Assembly: GCF_900100535.1 (NCBI RefSeq)
Contig: NZ_FNDG01000011.1
Span: 62,001-126,000 of the forward strand
DNA: 64,000 nucleotides
From: Phytopseudomonas flavescens
GTDB lineage: Bacteria > Pseudomonadota > Gammaproteobacteria > Pseudomonadales > Pseudomonadaceae
Direction of reading: 5' to 3'
This document shows, piece after piece, positions 16,047-25,207 of the stretch. A model generated the notes under the pieces. It saw only the letters and a program-made list of their open reading frames with translations. It searched no databases and had not been told where the DNA came from. The translations under genes were made by a program, and so were the position numbers. Position 1 is the first letter of the stretch. Each line of letters starts with the position of its first letter.

Positions 16047-17591
16047 CATCTTTTCCAGCCCGATGGTTTGCGCGAACCAGGCGTTGAAGCGTCGCCAGCG
16101 GCTGCCGGGCTCTTTATCCAGCACGAACGCCTTGCCATCGTGCTCACCGACCCAGACCATGCGCGTGCCATGGCCGTCGGGTTGCAGGCGCACTTCATAG
16201 CTGACCGACGGCTGCATGCCCAGCAGCGCCAGTTCACGCAGGTAACCGGCCAGTTCGGGACTGTCGACCAGCACGCCCACTTCGGTGTTCCAGAGTACCG
16301 AGCGGGGGTCGACGTTGAAGGAGCCGACGAAGGACTTCTGCCGGTCGATCACCAGTGCCTTGCTGTGCAGGCTGGAGTTGGAACTGCCGCTGAAACTGTA
16401 GGCCGGGGGGGAGTCATCGCCTGGCTGGCTGCGCAATTCGAACAGGCGGATGCCGTGCTCGAGCATTTCCTGCCGGTAGGGCGCGTAGCCACCGTGCACG
16501 GCGGGTACGTCGGTAGCCTCCAGCGCGTTGGTCAGCATACGGATGTCCACGCCCCGGTCGGCCAGGCCGGTGAGGAATTCCAAGCCCGCCTGGGCTGGCA
16601 CGAAGTAGGCAGAAACCATCACCAGATCACTCTTGGTGGCCTGCAAATGGGGGCCTAATTGGGTGGTCAGCAGCAGGTGCGGGTCCGGCTCGCCGCTGGC
16701 CAGCACCTTGCTCGGTGCATCCCACAGGGCGGTGGCGGGGGCCCAGATCAGCTCTCCCAGCCATTTCTGCAACTGTGGCTCCTGTTGGTAAGCGAGCAGG
16801 CGCTTGTAGAGCGTCGGTTGCTCCACACGGGCGGTGTCCAGGTAATCGCGCAGCCCCTTGCGTGCCTTGTCCAGGTCCTTTTGCGAAGGTCGCTGCCAGA
16901 CGAACTGCCCGATGGGTCTGCTCAGGGAGCTGTTCCAGTACTGGTCGAAACTCTGCGACAGATCCCGCGCCACCGGGCCGACGGCAAGCAGGTCGATGTC
17001 GGTGAAGTTCATGTTCGGCTCGGCGTCGAAGTATTCGTCACCCAGGTTGCGGCCACCGACGATGGCCGCGGCGCTGTCGGCCAGCCACAGTTTGTTGTGC
17101 ATGCGCCGGTGTTGCCGTGACAGGTTCAGGCCCCTGCCGAGCAGACGCGTGACGCCGGTCATGCGGCCGAGTTGCAAGGGGTTGAACACCCGCACCTGGA
17201 TATTCGGGTGGGCCGCCAGCAGGGCGATCTGGTAATCCTTGCCATCGCTGCTGGTGTCGTCGAGCAGAACGCGTATGCGCACGCCACGGTCCGCCGCCTG
17301 CAGCAGCTCCTTGACCAGTGCCCGGGTGCTCAGCCCGTCATGGACGATGTAGTACTGCAGGTCGAGGCTGCGCTGCGCGGCACGGATCAATTCAGCCCGG
17401 GCAGCGAAGGCCTCGTTGCTGGCGGGCAGCAGGCGAAACCCCGAATGCCCCTGGTGTTCGGCGGCCTGTGCTGCAAGCGCCGCGCCGAATGAAGAGTCAG
17501 CCGCGGCAATGGCCTGGCTGGGTACGATGGGCGACTGGTTGGCGCAACCGCCGAGGCTCAGTAAAACGATAAAGAGCAAGCGCAAGTGCAC
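16041..17591 (-). CDS. Phospholipase D-family (cardiolipin synthase-like) lipoprotein
   Basis: The 516-residue protein contains two HKD catalytic motifs: HNKLWLADSAAAIVGGRN in the first half and HSKALVIDRQKSFVGSFN in the second. This is the signature of PLD-superfamily phosphatidyltransferases and phosphodiesterases. The N-terminus (HLRLLFIVLLSLGGCANQ) is a lipoprotein signal with lipobox LGGC, so the mature protein should be membrane-anchored outside the cytoplasm. I place the start at GTG 17591 because GGAGG precedes it by eight bases; ATG 17606 is an alternative. It could be a periplasmic cardiolipin synthase-like enzyme. Confidence 0.85.
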   Translation of the reverse strand: MHLRLLFIVLLSLGGCANQSPIVPSQAIAAADSSFGAALAAQAAEHQGHSGFRLLPASNEAFAARAELIRAAQRSLDLQYYIVHDGLSTRALVKELLQAADRGVRIRVLLDDTSSDGKDYQIALLAAHPNIQVRVFNPLQLGRMTGVTRLLGRGLNLSRQHRRMHNKLWLADSAAAIVGGRNLGDEYFDAEPNMNFTDIDLLAVGPVARDLSQSFDQYWNSSLSRPIGQFVWQRPSQKDLDKARKGLRDYLDTARVEQPTLYKRLLAYQQEPQLQKWLGELIWAPATALWDAPSKVLASGEPDPHLLLTTQLGPHLQATKSDLVMVSAYFVPAQAGLEFLTGLADRGVDIRMLTNALEATDVPAVHGGYAPYRQEMLEHGIRLFELRSQPGDDSPPAYSFSGSSNSSLHSKALVIDRQKSFVGSFNVDPRSVLWNTEVGVLVDSPELAGYLRELALLGMQPSVSYEVRLQPDGHGTRMVWVGEHDGKAFVLDKEPGSRWRRFNAWFAQTIGLEKML

Positions 17592-17653
17592 GGGGGCAGC
17601 CTCCATCGGCTGTCAGGGAAGTGCTGATAGGACGCCGTTGCACTGGAAAAGAT

Positions 17654-19087
17654 TCAGCCGCCGCAAGGTGTCGACTCCGCCAGCATGGCCAGCACGGTTT
17701 CGCCGACCTTGCGAACAGCCGCCTCGATGCTCGCGGTATGCCGTGAGGCGAAGTTCATGCGCAGGCAGTTGCGGTATTTGCCGGCTGCGGAAAAGATACT
17801 GCCCGGCGCGATCTGCACCTTGTGCACCGCCAGTTCGCGGTTCAGGCGCTGGCTGTCGAAGCCTTCCGGCATTTCCACCCAGATCATGAAGCCGCCCTGG
17901 GGCCGGCTGACCCTTACCGAAGGAGGAAAGTAGCGGCTCACCCAGTCGCTCATCTGATCCAGACCACGGGCGTACTGCGCGCGCATGCGGCGCAGATGGG
18001 GCTCGTAATGACCGTCCTCGATGTACTCGGCCAGGGCCAGCTGCGGCAACTGGGCGGTGGCGCCGGTGCCCATGTACTTCATGTGCAGCACCTGGTCCAG
18101 ATAGCGCCCGGGCGCTATCCAGCCGATGCGCAGGCCTGGCGCCAGGGTCTTGGAAAAGGAGCTGCACAGCAGCACCCGGCCGTCGTCGTCATAGGATTTG
18201 ATGGTGCGCGGGCGCGGGTAGTGAAAGGCCAGCTCGCCATACACATCGTCTTCGATGATCGCCACGTCGTGGCGCTGGGCGAGGGCCAGCAGGGCGCGCT
18301 TGTTGGCCTCCGGCATGATGTAGCCCAGCGGGTTGTTGCAGGTCGGGGTGAGCTGTATGGCCTTGATCGGCCATTGCTCCAGGGCCAACTCCAGGGCTTC
18401 CAGGCTGATGCCGGTCAGCGGGTCGGTGGGCAGCTCCAGGGCCTTCATGCCGAAGCCTTTGAGCGCTTGCATCACACCATGGAAACTCGGCGAGTCGACG
18501 GCGACGATATCGCCCGGTTCGCAGATCGCGCGGATCGCTGCCGATAGCGCTTCGTGGCAGCCGGTGGTGACGACGATGTCTTCATGGCTCAACTGGCAAC
18601 CCGAATCCAGCGTCAGGCGGGCGATCTGCTCGCGCAGGCGCTGGTCGCCGTGGATGCTGCCGTAGGTCAGGGTCTGCAGATCCTGCTTGCGACTCAGGCG
18701 CGACAGCGAGCGCAGCAGTGGCTTGAGGGTCGGGCTGTCGATGTCCGGTCGGCCGCGACCAAGCTGGATGAAATCGTTGCGCGGTGCAAAGGCGATCTGC
18801 TCCAGCACTTGATCCCACTGCGACACCTCCACTGGGCGCTGCGGTGCCCGGCTGATCTTCGGCAGCGCCGGTTTGGCGCGGCCCTGGGGGACGAAATAGC
18901 CGGATTTCGGCTTCGGCAGGGCGAGGCCGCGATCTTCCAGATGCCGATAAGCCTGCTGCACGGTACTCAGGCTGACCCCGTGTTCCTGGCTGAGGGCGCG
19001 TACCGATGGGAGGCGATCCCCCGGGCGATACAGGCCCTGTTCGATACGCTCGCCAATCAGCTCGGCCAGGTTGGTATAGAGGGTCAT
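17654..19087 (-). CDS. MocR-type regulator: GntR winged helix fused to aminotransferase-like domain
   Basis: This 477-residue protein starts MTLYTNLAELIGERIEQGL and carries a GntR winged helix (residues ~1-75, with PGDRLPSVRALSQEHGVSLS). A fold-type I aminotransferase-like domain follows, with QLTPTCNNPLGYIMPEANK and the PLP-lysine region LLCSSFSKTLAPGLRIGW. MocR proteins sense PLP adducts of amines or amino acids. The neighbouring amine-catabolic genes make an amine or amino-acid ligand plausible. ATG 19087 is selected because residues before it show no homology. Repeated ATCTGTAT-like boxes lie upstream. Confidence 0.88.
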   Translation of the reverse strand: MTLYTNLAELIGERIEQGLYRPGDRLPSVRALSQEHGVSLSTVQQAYRHLEDRGLALPKPKSGYFVPQGRAKPALPKISRAPQRPVEVSQWDQVLEQIAFAPRNDFIQLGRGRPDIDSPTLKPLLRSLSRLSRKQDLQTLTYGSIHGDQRLREQIARLTLDSGCQLSHEDIVVTTGCHEALSAAIRAICEPGDIVAVDSPSFHGVMQALKGFGMKALELPTDPLTGISLEALELALEQWPIKAIQLTPTCNNPLGYIMPEANKRALLALAQRHDVAIIEDDVYGELAFHYPRPRTIKSYDDDGRVLLCSSFSKTLAPGLRIGWIAPGRYLDQVLHMKYMGTGATAQLPQLALAEYIEDGHYEPHLRRMRAQYARGLDQMSDWVSRYFPPSVRVSRPQGGFMIWVEMPEGFDSQRLNRELAVHKVQIAPGSIFSAAGKYRNCLRMNFASRHTASIEAAVRKVGETVLAMLAESTPCGG

Positions 19088-19125
19088 GGTCAGCACCTGT
19101 ATGCAGAAAGTGAATCGGAGACCGG

Positions 19126-19176
19126 TACAGATAGCAGCGTAACCGACCATTCAGTTGGGTTTCGCCGATATCTGTA
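19126..19176. promoter_or_regulatory. Inverted TACAGATA/TATCTGTA boxes in the mocR promoter region
   Basis: TACAGATA (19126-19133) and TATCTGTA (19169-19176) form an inverted pair 35 bases apart, in the gap between the divergent mocR-like and DUF1127 genes. A related ATCTGT occurs again near 19200. MocR regulators commonly bind such spaced repeats next to their own gene, so these are candidate operators. Confidence 0.4.
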
Positions 19177-19265
19177 TGGATTTAATTCCGTTTTTTTGGA
19201 TCTGTCATGCATTTTTCTCCCTTGCCATCATGATCTCCCATGACCAGCCGGTGCAGGAGAGCGAG

Positions 19266-19508
19266 ATGAACGGATTGAGCGATGTGCGATTGACCCTGAA
19301 GAGCCGCGAGCTGAGTGGCTCGGCACGGCAGCGTGTGGCGGCGCTGGAGCCAGCGCGTGAGGCACTGGCCCATCGCTGGACGCTGTTCTTCCGCCGCCTG
19401 GTGACCCGTCGCGCGCTGCTCGAGCTGAGCGATGTGCAACTTCGTGATATCGGCCTTAGCCGTGACCAGGCCAGAGAGGAGGCTTCGCTGCCGTTCTGGA
19501 AGCTCTAG
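19266..19508 (+). CDS. DUF1127-family small protein
   Basis: This 80-residue basic protein ends with the DUF1127 core: FFRRLVTRRALLELSDVQLR followed by DIGLSRDQAREEASLPFWKL. ATG 19266 is preceded by AGGAG at a suitable distance; the open frame upstream is not supported. DUF1127 proteins such as YjiS-type members are linked to RNA turnover and phosphate or metabolic regulation in some bacteria. Its role here is unknown. It is divergent from the mocR-like gene, which often controls an adjacent gene. Confidence 0.8.
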   Translation: MNGLSDVRLTLKSRELSGSARQRVAALEPAREALAHRWTLFFRRLVTRRALLELSDVQLRDIGLSRDQAREEASLPFWKL

Positions 19509-19595
19509 ATATGGGCCACTAGCCCGGCGTTGAGCGATACCCTGAATCGGATGCCCTGGGTATCGCCGCGCTCGAGCGCAGGCTACGTGGCGGCA

Positions 19596-20909
19596 TCAGG
19601 CCAGCTCTTTGAGCCGGTGCCAGAGCATGCCCAGTGCCAGCAGTGGCGAGCGCAGGTAGCGGCCGCCGGGGAAGGTCATGTGCGGCACCTTGGCGAACAG
19701 TTCGAAGCCGCCGCCAGCCTGCCCGGCGATGGCCTCGGCGAGCAGCTTGCCGGCCAGGTGCGTGGCGTTCACGCCGTGGCCCGCGTAGGCCTGGGCATAA
19801 AAGACCTTGGGCTGATCCTTCAGTTGGCCAATCTGCGGCAGGCGGTTGGCGCCGATGCCGATCATCCCGCCCCACTGATAATCGATGCGCACGTTCTGCA
19901 ATTGCGCAAACACGGCGAGCATCTTCGGCCGCATGTAGGCGGCGATATCCGAGGGATCGCTGCCGGAGTAATGACAGGCGCCGCCGAACAGCAGGCGACG
20001 GTCGGCGGACAGGCGGTAATAGTCCACCGCCACACGTTGGTCACAGAGCGCCATGTTCTGCGGGATCAGCGCGCTGGCCTGCTCCTCGCTCAACGGCTCG
20101 GTGGCGATGATGTAACTGCCGGCCGGCAGCACCTTGCCACCCAGGGTCGGGTTCAGGTCGCGGATGTAGGCGTTGCAGCCCAGCACCAGTTGCCCGGCAC
20201 GCACCACGCCCTGAGCCGTGCGCACACGGATTTCACTGCCGTAATCGATGCGTGTGACCGCTGACTGCTCGTGCAGACGCACGCCCAGGCTGTGCGCGGC
20301 AGCCGCCTCGCCCAGGGCCAGGTTGAGTGGGTGCAGGTGCCCCGAGCCCATGTCGATAAGGCCACCGACATAGCGGTTGGAACCGACCACTTCGTGCATC
20401 TGTTCCGGTTGCAACAGGCGCAATTCGTGGCGGTAGCCAAGGCTCTGCAGCTCGGCGGCGTCCTCGGCGAAACCGGCGAGGTCGCGGGGCTTGTTGGCCA
20501 GGTCGCAATAACCCCAGGTCAGGTCGCAGGCGATGGCGAACTGCTCGACCCGGCGGCGCACGATCTCCACCGCTTCGAGGCCCATCAGTTTCAGCTCGCG
20601 TACGCCGCCGGTGCCGATCACCGATTCGAACTGCTCGACGCCGTGGCCGACGCCGCGAATCAGCTGTCCGCCGTTGCGCCCGCTGGCGCCCCAACCGATC
20701 CGATGGGCCTCCAGCAACACCACCGAGAGGCCCTTCTGGGCAAGCTCGATGGCCGTGTTCAGGCCGGAGAAGCCACCGCCAACGATGCACACATCGGCAC
20801 GCTGCTCACCCTGCAGCGGCGGATAATCGACCTGCAGGTTGGCGCTCGCGGCGTAGTAGGACGGGGCATGCTCGGCGCTATGAACCGGTGGGTGGGCACG
20901 GGCGGTCAT
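19596..20909 (-). CDS. FAD-dependent oxidoreductase, gamma-glutamylputrescine oxidase (PuuB)-like
   Basis: The 437-residue protein has a DAO-type FAD domain: the dinucleotide motif VCIVGGGFSGLNTAIELAQ, then GWGASGRNGGQLIRGVGHG, and a C-terminal AGHGVNATHLAGKLLAEAI. It most resembles PuuB-type oxidases that release an aldehyde from gamma-glutamylated putrescine. With the KauB/PuuC-type dehydrogenase at 13314 it could form two consecutive steps of polyamine catabolism. No gamma-glutamylputrescine synthetase (PuuA) lies in the window. Other amine substrates are possible. Confidence 0.85.
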   Translation of the reverse strand: MTARAHPPVHSAEHAPSYYAASANLQVDYPPLQGEQRADVCIVGGGFSGLNTAIELAQKGLSVVLLEAHRIGWGASGRNGGQLIRGVGHGVEQFESVIGTGGVRELKLMGLEAVEIVRRRVEQFAIACDLTWGYCDLANKPRDLAGFAEDAAELQSLGYRHELRLLQPEQMHEVVGSNRYVGGLIDMGSGHLHPLNLALGEAAAAHSLGVRLHEQSAVTRIDYGSEIRVRTAQGVVRAGQLVLGCNAYIRDLNPTLGGKVLPAGSYIIATEPLSEEQASALIPQNMALCDQRVAVDYYRLSADRRLLFGGACHYSGSDPSDIAAYMRPKMLAVFAQLQNVRIDYQWGGMIGIGANRLPQIGQLKDQPKVFYAQAYAGHGVNATHLAGKLLAEAIAGQAGGGFELFAKVPHMTFPGGRYLRSPLLALGMLWHRLKELA

Positions 20910-21066
20910 GGGCGAAGTCCTGAATGGTCTGGCGGTGAAAGCTGCGAAGCATAAGCGCTGGCTTTACGCGGTGCCAACTGACGATGGCCTGCCAGGAGGG
21001 CCGCTGCCGGATCCTTTGCCGGACGGCGGCGCGCCTGTACCATGCGCGGCACTTGCTTTACGAGCC

Positions 21067-21426
21067 ATGACCATGAGCTGTACCAGCCGCAAGATCGACC
21101 TGCTGCGCCGACAGATCCCGCGCTTCGATTGCGTGCCCGGCTGTCATGACTGCTGCGGCCCGGTGACCGCATCGTCGGAAGAAATGTCGCGCCTGCCGCG
21201 CAAGACCGCCGCCGAGCAGGAAGCAGCCCTGGCCGAGTACAACTGCGTGCACCTGGGCCCGCAAGGCTGCCAGGTGTATGACCAGCGCCCGTTGATCTGC
21301 CGCCTGTTCGGTACCACTCCCAACCTGCCGTGCCCCCATGGGCGTGCGCCCGAGCAGCCTATCGAGGCGAGCGTCGAGCGCCAGGTGCACCAGCTCATCG
21401 CGAGTACGCGGCAGGTGCTGGTCTAG
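21067..21426 (+). CDS. YkgJ-family cysteine cluster protein
   Basis: The 119-residue protein has the YkgJ arrangement of cysteines: FDCVPGCHDCCGPV, then YNCVHLGPQGCQVYDQRPLI followed by CRLFG and a late LPCPHG. The cysteines probably bind Zn or an Fe-S cluster. Two ATG codons (21067 and 21073) are possible starts; I list the first. The biological role of the family is not established. It is transcribed divergently from the PuuB-like gene. Confidence 0.82.
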   Translation: MTMSCTSRKIDLLRRQIPRFDCVPGCHDCCGPVTASSEEMSRLPRKTAAEQEAALAEYNCVHLGPQGCQVYDQRPLICRLFGTTPNLPCPHGRAPEQPIEASVERQVHQLIASTRQVLV

Positions 21427-21479
21427 GTGTTTGGTCCCGGGGAGAACTTCAACCGGGGGGGCGCTGCGTCCGACATCGA

Positions 21480-21578
21480 GTAGGGTGGATAACGCGAAGC
21501 TTATCCACCCATCACGGCATAAGGCTGTGCCGGCGTTGAGCCAACCGGTGGAAAACGCTTCGCGGTTTTCCACCCTAC
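21480..21578. repeat. GTAGGGTGG/CCACCCTAC-bounded intergenic palindrome, copy 1
   Basis: The 99-base unit begins GTAGGGTGGATAACGCGAAG and ends TTTTCCACCCTAC. Its boundaries are inverted repeats, and it contains two internal sub-palindromes (GTGGATAA...TTATCCAC and GTGGAAAAC...GTTTTCCAC). A related unit lies at 23954-24029 and a diverged half near 48312-48350. No reading frame is supported. Confidence 0.7.
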
Positions 21579-21618
21579 GGGCTGTATCCCCACGCAGCGC
21601 GTGGGAACCATCAGGTAG

Positions 21619-22107
21619 TTATTCCGGCACCGGCAGCGCCAGGCTCTCCTTCACCTCTTCCATCACGATATAGCTCTTCGACTCGCGCACATGGGGCAGC
21701 TTGAGGAGGATGTCACCGAGCAGCTTGCGGTAGCTGGCCATTTCGCTGATACGCGCCTTGACCAGGTAGTCGAAGTGCCCGGACACCAGGTGGCACTCGA
21801 GTACGTGCGGCAGCTTGAGCACGGCACGGCGGAACTCTTCGAAGGTGTCGCCGGACTTGTAGTCGAGGCTGATCTCCACGAAGACCAGCAGGCTGGCCTT
21901 GAGGTGCTGCGGGTTGAGGCGGGCGTGGTAGCCCATGACGATGCCCTCGCGCTCGAGGCGGCGCACGCGTTCGGTGCAGGGCGTGGTGGACAGGCCGACC
22001 CGCTCGCCCAGTTCGGTGAAGGAGATGCGTCCGTCCTCCTGAAGGATGCGCAGGATGTTGCGATCGATCTTGTCCAGCTCGCGGCGGCTCTGGTGTTGCG
22101 TACGCAT
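21619..22107 (-). CDS. dadR: Lrp/AsnC-family regulator DadR
   Basis: This 162-residue protein has an N-terminal helix-turn-helix (RRELDKIDRNILRILQEDGR, then ISFTELGERVGLSTTPCTER) and a C-terminal RAM ligand domain. It lies divergently from dadA and has the length of Pseudomonas DadR, the L-alanine-responsive activator of D-alanine catabolism. ATG 22107 starts MRTQHQSRRELD, matching the family. The symmetrical site at 22172-22194 in front of dadA is a candidate binding site. Confidence 0.9.
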   Translation of the reverse strand: MRTQHQSRRELDKIDRNILRILQEDGRISFTELGERVGLSTTPCTERVRRLEREGIVMGYHARLNPQHLKASLLVFVEISLDYKSGDTFEEFRRAVLKLPHVLECHLVSGHFDYLVKARISEMASYRKLLGDILLKLPHVRESKSYIVMEEVKESLALPVPE

Positions 22108-22171
22108 GATCGGCGCCCCTCCATGAAAGGCTGTTAAACCAAGAGTTCTCTTCAAATATAGGCGTGTATAC

Positions 22172-22203
22172 AGTGAAAAGCACTGCTATTCACTTTCTAT
22201 ACT
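22172..22203 (+). promoter_or_regulatory. Candidate DadR operator and -10 box of the dad operon
   Basis: AGTGAA (22172-22177) and TTCACT (22189-22194) form an inverted repeat overlapping the expected -35 position of a -10 like TATACT (22198-22203), 60 bases before dadA. The -35 match is poor, consistent with activator dependence. The assignment to DadR is inferred from gene context. Confidence 0.5.
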
Positions 22204-22262
22204 GTGCGCATCGACTTCTCAAATCGTAATACGCCAGTGCATCGTCGCGGCGAGGAGAAACT

Positions 22263-23561
22263 ATGCGGGTTCTGGTGCTTGGCAGCGGCGTGATTGGCAC
22301 GACCAGTGCGTATTACCTGGCGAGGCAGGGGTTCGAGGTGGTGGTGGTGGATCGTCAGAATGGCCCCGGTCTGGAAACCAGCTTCGCCAACGCCGGCCAG
22401 GTGTCGCCAGGCTATGCCTCTCCCTGGGCGGCGCCGGGCGTGCCGCTGAAGGCCATCAAGTGGCTGTTGCAGAAGCACGCGCCGCTGGCCATCAAGATGA
22501 CTGGCGACATCGATCAGTACCTGTGGATGGCGCAGATGCTGCGCAACTGCACCGCCAGCCGCTACGCGGTGAACAAGGAACGCATGGTGCGCCTGTCCGA
22601 GTACAGCCGTGACTGCCTCGACGAGCTGCGTGCGGAAACCGGCCTTGCCTATGAAGGGCGTCAGCTCGGTACCACGCAATTGTTCCGTACCCAGGCCCAG
22701 GTGGATAACGCGGCCAAGGACATCGCGGTTCTGGAGCAATCCGGCGTGCCTTACCAACTACTCGACCGCGCCGGCATCGCCAAGGTCGAGCCGGCGCTGG
22801 CCGGCGTCACCGACAAGCTTGCTGGTGCGCTGCGCCTGCCCAACGACCAGACCGGCGATTGCCAGATATTCACCCGGCGGTTGGCCGATATGGCTCGCGA
22901 TCTGGGTGTCGAATTCCGTTTTGGCCAGAATATCCAGCGCCTGGATTTCGCCGGAGATCGGATCAACGGGGTGTGGATCGACGGCAAGCTGGAAACCGCC
23001 GACCGCTACGTCCTGGCGCTGGGCAGCTACAGCCCGCAACTGCTCAAGCCGCTGGGCGTGCGCGCGCCGGTGTATCCGCTCAAGGGCTATTCGCTGACCG
23101 TGCCGATCGGCAACCCGGCCATGGCACCGACCTCGACCATTCTCGACGAGACCTACAAGGTCGCGATCACTCGCTTCGACCAGCGCATCCGCGTTGGCGG
23201 CATGGCCGAGATCGCCGGCTTCGACCTCAGCCTCGATCCGCGTCGCCGGGAAACCCTGGAGATGATCGTCGATGATCTCTATCCCCAGGGCGGTGACCTG
23301 AGCCAGGCAGAGTTCTGGACGGGCCTGCGCCCGGCAACCCCGGATGGCACGCCGATCGTTGGCGCAACGCCGTATCGAAACCTGTTTCTGAACACCGGAC
23401 ACGGTACCCTAGGCTGGACCATGGCCTGCGGCTCCGGGCGGTTCCTTGCGGACATCATCGCCCGGAAGCGCCCACAGATCAGCAGCGAAGGCCTGGATAG
23501 TTCCCGTTATGGCACAACCAAGGAGTCGAACACCCATGTCCATACAGCGCCTGCGAACTGA
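22263..23561 (+). CDS. dadA: D-amino acid dehydrogenase, small subunit
   Basis: DadA is a membrane-associated FAD enzyme that oxidises D-alanine and other D-amino acids to oxo acids, passing electrons to the respiratory chain. The 432-residue protein starts [20 protein letters not shown], the FAD nucleotide-binding motif, and contains [20 protein letters not shown] and the late FAD motif [26 protein letters not shown] precedes ATG 22263. It overlaps the ridA-like gene by 26 bases and lies upstream of dadX. Confidence 0.97.
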   Translation: MRVLVLGSGVIGTTSAYYLARQGFEVVVVDRQNGPGLETSFANAGQVSPGYASPWAAPGVPLKAIKWLLQKHAPLAIKMTGDIDQYLWMAQMLRNCTASRYAVNKERMVRLSEYSRDCLDELRAETGLAYEGRQLGTTQLFRTQAQVDNAAKDIAVLEQSGVPYQLLDRAGIAKVEPALAGVTDKLAGALRLPNDQTGDCQIFTRRLADMARDLGVEFRFGQNIQRLDFAGDRINGVWIDGKLETADRYVLALGSYSPQLLKPLGVRAPVYPLKGYSLTVPIGNPAMAPTSTILDETYKVAITRFDQRIRVGGMAEIAGFDLSLDPRRRETLEMIVDDLYPQGGDLSQAEFWTGLRPATPDGTPIVGATPYRNLFLNTGHGTLGWTMACGSGRFLADIIARKRPQISSEGLDSSRYGTTKESNTHVHTAPAN

Positions 23562-23886
23562 ACCGCGTCTGAGCGAAATCGTCATTCACAATGGCACCGT
23601 TTACCTGGCCGGCCAGCTGGATGAAGATCACAGTGAAGGCATCGAGGCACAGACCAGGGCGACCCTGGACAGCATCGACGCCTTCCTGGCTGAAGCCGGC
23701 ACCGACAAGACGCGTATCCTGTCGATCACCATCTTCCTCAAGAACATCGATGATCGCGAAGGCCTGAACAAGGTCTGGGACGCCTGGGTACCGGCTGGCC
23801 AGTCTCCGGCCCGCGCCTGCGTCGAAGCCAAACTGTATTCGCCGGACGTGCTCGTGGAGATGACCGTGATTGCTGCTTTACCCTAA
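23536..23886 (+). CDS. RidA-family protein of the dad operon
   Basis: The 116-residue protein is a YjgF/YER057c/UK114 member: [33 protein letters not shown] and the end motif [20 protein letters not shown]. RidA proteins hydrolyse reactive enamine/imine intermediates, fitting DadA, which makes 2-iminoacids. ATG 23536 lies within the end of dadA, with AGGAG just upstream, so translation is likely coupled. Confidence 0.92.
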   Translation: MSIQRLRTEPRLSEIVIHNGTVYLAGQLDEDHSEGIEAQTRATLDSIDAFLAEAGTDKTRILSITIFLKNIDDREGLNKVWDAWVPAGQSPARACVEAKLYSPDVLVEMTVIAALP

Positions 23887-23953
23887 AGGCCGGCTCACGA
23901 TCTACACGAGATGTTCCGACTGCAATAAGGCGCTAGCGGAGATTCCCCCCCCC

Positions 23954-24029
23954 GTAGGGTGGACAACGCTCTTTTTGTCCACCTTTGCAATTGCAGAGCG
24001 GTGGACGGATGAAGCGTCGTCCACCCTAC
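23954..24029. repeat. GTAGGGTGG/CCACCCTAC-bounded intergenic palindrome, copy 2
   Basis: This 76-base unit begins GTAGGGTGGACAACG and ends GTCGTCCACCCTACG. Inside are GTGGACAA...TTGTCCAC and GGTGGACGGATGAAGCGTCG arms. It occupies most of the 196-base space between the ridA-like gene and dadX, so the dad transcript would carry it. It is related to the copy at 21480-21578. Confidence 0.7.
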
Positions 24030-24082
24030 GAAAGACTGCTCCCGCCTTAGTAGCGTGTCTTTTTCCGTCAACCGAGATAATC

Positions 24083-25153
24083 ATGCGTCCCGCCCGTGCC
24101 CTGATCGACCTGCAAGCTCTGCGTCACAACTATCAATTGGCTCGTGAACTGTCCGCTGCCCGCGCGCTGGCAGTGGTCAAGGCCGATGCCTATGGACATG
24201 GCGCGGTACGTTGCGCCCAGGCGTTGAAGGACGCCGACGGGTTCGCCGTAGCCTGTATCGAAGAAGCGCTGCAGCTGCGTGAAGCGGGGATCGGCGGGCC
24301 GATTCTGCTGCTCGAAGGGTTCTTCGAGGCAGCCGAGCTGGCGTTGATCGACCGGCACGGGCTGTGGTGCGTGGTGCATGCGCAGTGGCAGATCGATGCC
24401 ATCGAGCAGGCGACTGTCGAGCGGCCGTTGAACGTCTGGCTGAAACTCGACAGCGGCATGCACCGGGTCGGTTTTCATCCCGACCACTACCAGGCGGCCT
24501 ACCGGCGCCTGCTGGCCAGTGGCAAGGTGGCGAAGATCGTGTTGATGAGCCACTTTTCCCGTGCCGACGAACTCGACAGCAGCCGCAGCGACGAGCAACT
24601 GGCAGTGTTCCAGCAGGCCCGCGAAGGGCTGGCCGCCGACGTCAGCCTGCGCAACTCGCCAGCGCTGCTGGGCTGGCCGAGCATTCCCAGCGATTGGTCG
24701 CGCCCCGGCATCATGCTCTACGGCGCCACGCCCTTCGAGCAGGCGCACGAGGTCGCCGCCCGCCTGCGGCCGGTGATGACGCTGGAGTCACGGGTGATCA
24801 GCGTGCGTGACCTGCTGGCGGGCGAGCCGGTTGGCTATGGGGCATGCTTCACCAGCGAACGTGCCAGCCGTGTGGGGGTGGTCGCCATGGGCTATGCCGA
24901 CGGCTATCCGCGTCATGCCCCCACCGGCACACCGGTGTTGATCGACGGCCAGCCGTCGCGGATCATCGGTCGCGTCTCGATGGACATGCTCACCGTGGAC
25001 CTCAGCGACCTGCCCGCTGCCGGACTGGGCAGCCGTGTCGAGTTCTGGGGCTCGGGCGTGCTGGCCAGCGATGTCGCCATCGCGGCAGGTACCATTCCCT
25101 ACCAGCTGTTCTGCAACGTGCGGCGCGTGCCACTGGTTTACAGCGAAGGCTAG
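24083..25153 (+). CDS. dadX: Alanine racemase, catabolic
   Basis: DadX interconverts L- and D-alanine to feed DadA. The 356-residue protein starts [20 protein letters not shown], has the PLP lysine (K33 in [11 protein letters not shown]), [13 protein letters not shown], and the second active-site region [14 protein letters not shown]. It ends with [12 protein letters not shown] 24083 is chosen on length and homology; the frame stays open upstream through the repeat. It completes dadA-ridA-dadX. Confidence 0.97.
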   Translation: MRPARALIDLQALRHNYQLARELSAARALAVVKADAYGHGAVRCAQALKDADGFAVACIEEALQLREAGIGGPILLLEGFFEAAELALIDRHGLWCVVHAQWQIDAIEQATVERPLNVWLKLDSGMHRVGFHPDHYQAAYRRLLASGKVAKIVLMSHFSRADELDSSRSDEQLAVFQQAREGLAADVSLRNSPALLGWPSIPSDWSRPGIMLYGATPFEQAHEVAARLRPVMTLESRVISVRDLLAGEPVGYGACFTSERASRVGVVAMGYADGYPRHAPTGTPVLIDGQPSRIIGRVSMDMLTVDLSDLPAAGLGSRVEFWGSGVLASDVAIAAGTIPYQLFCNVRRVPLVYSEG

Positions 25154-25207
25154 GGTGTTCAGACTGTTGTAAATACTGAACACTGTTGCCATGATACGGC
25201 CAATTCC

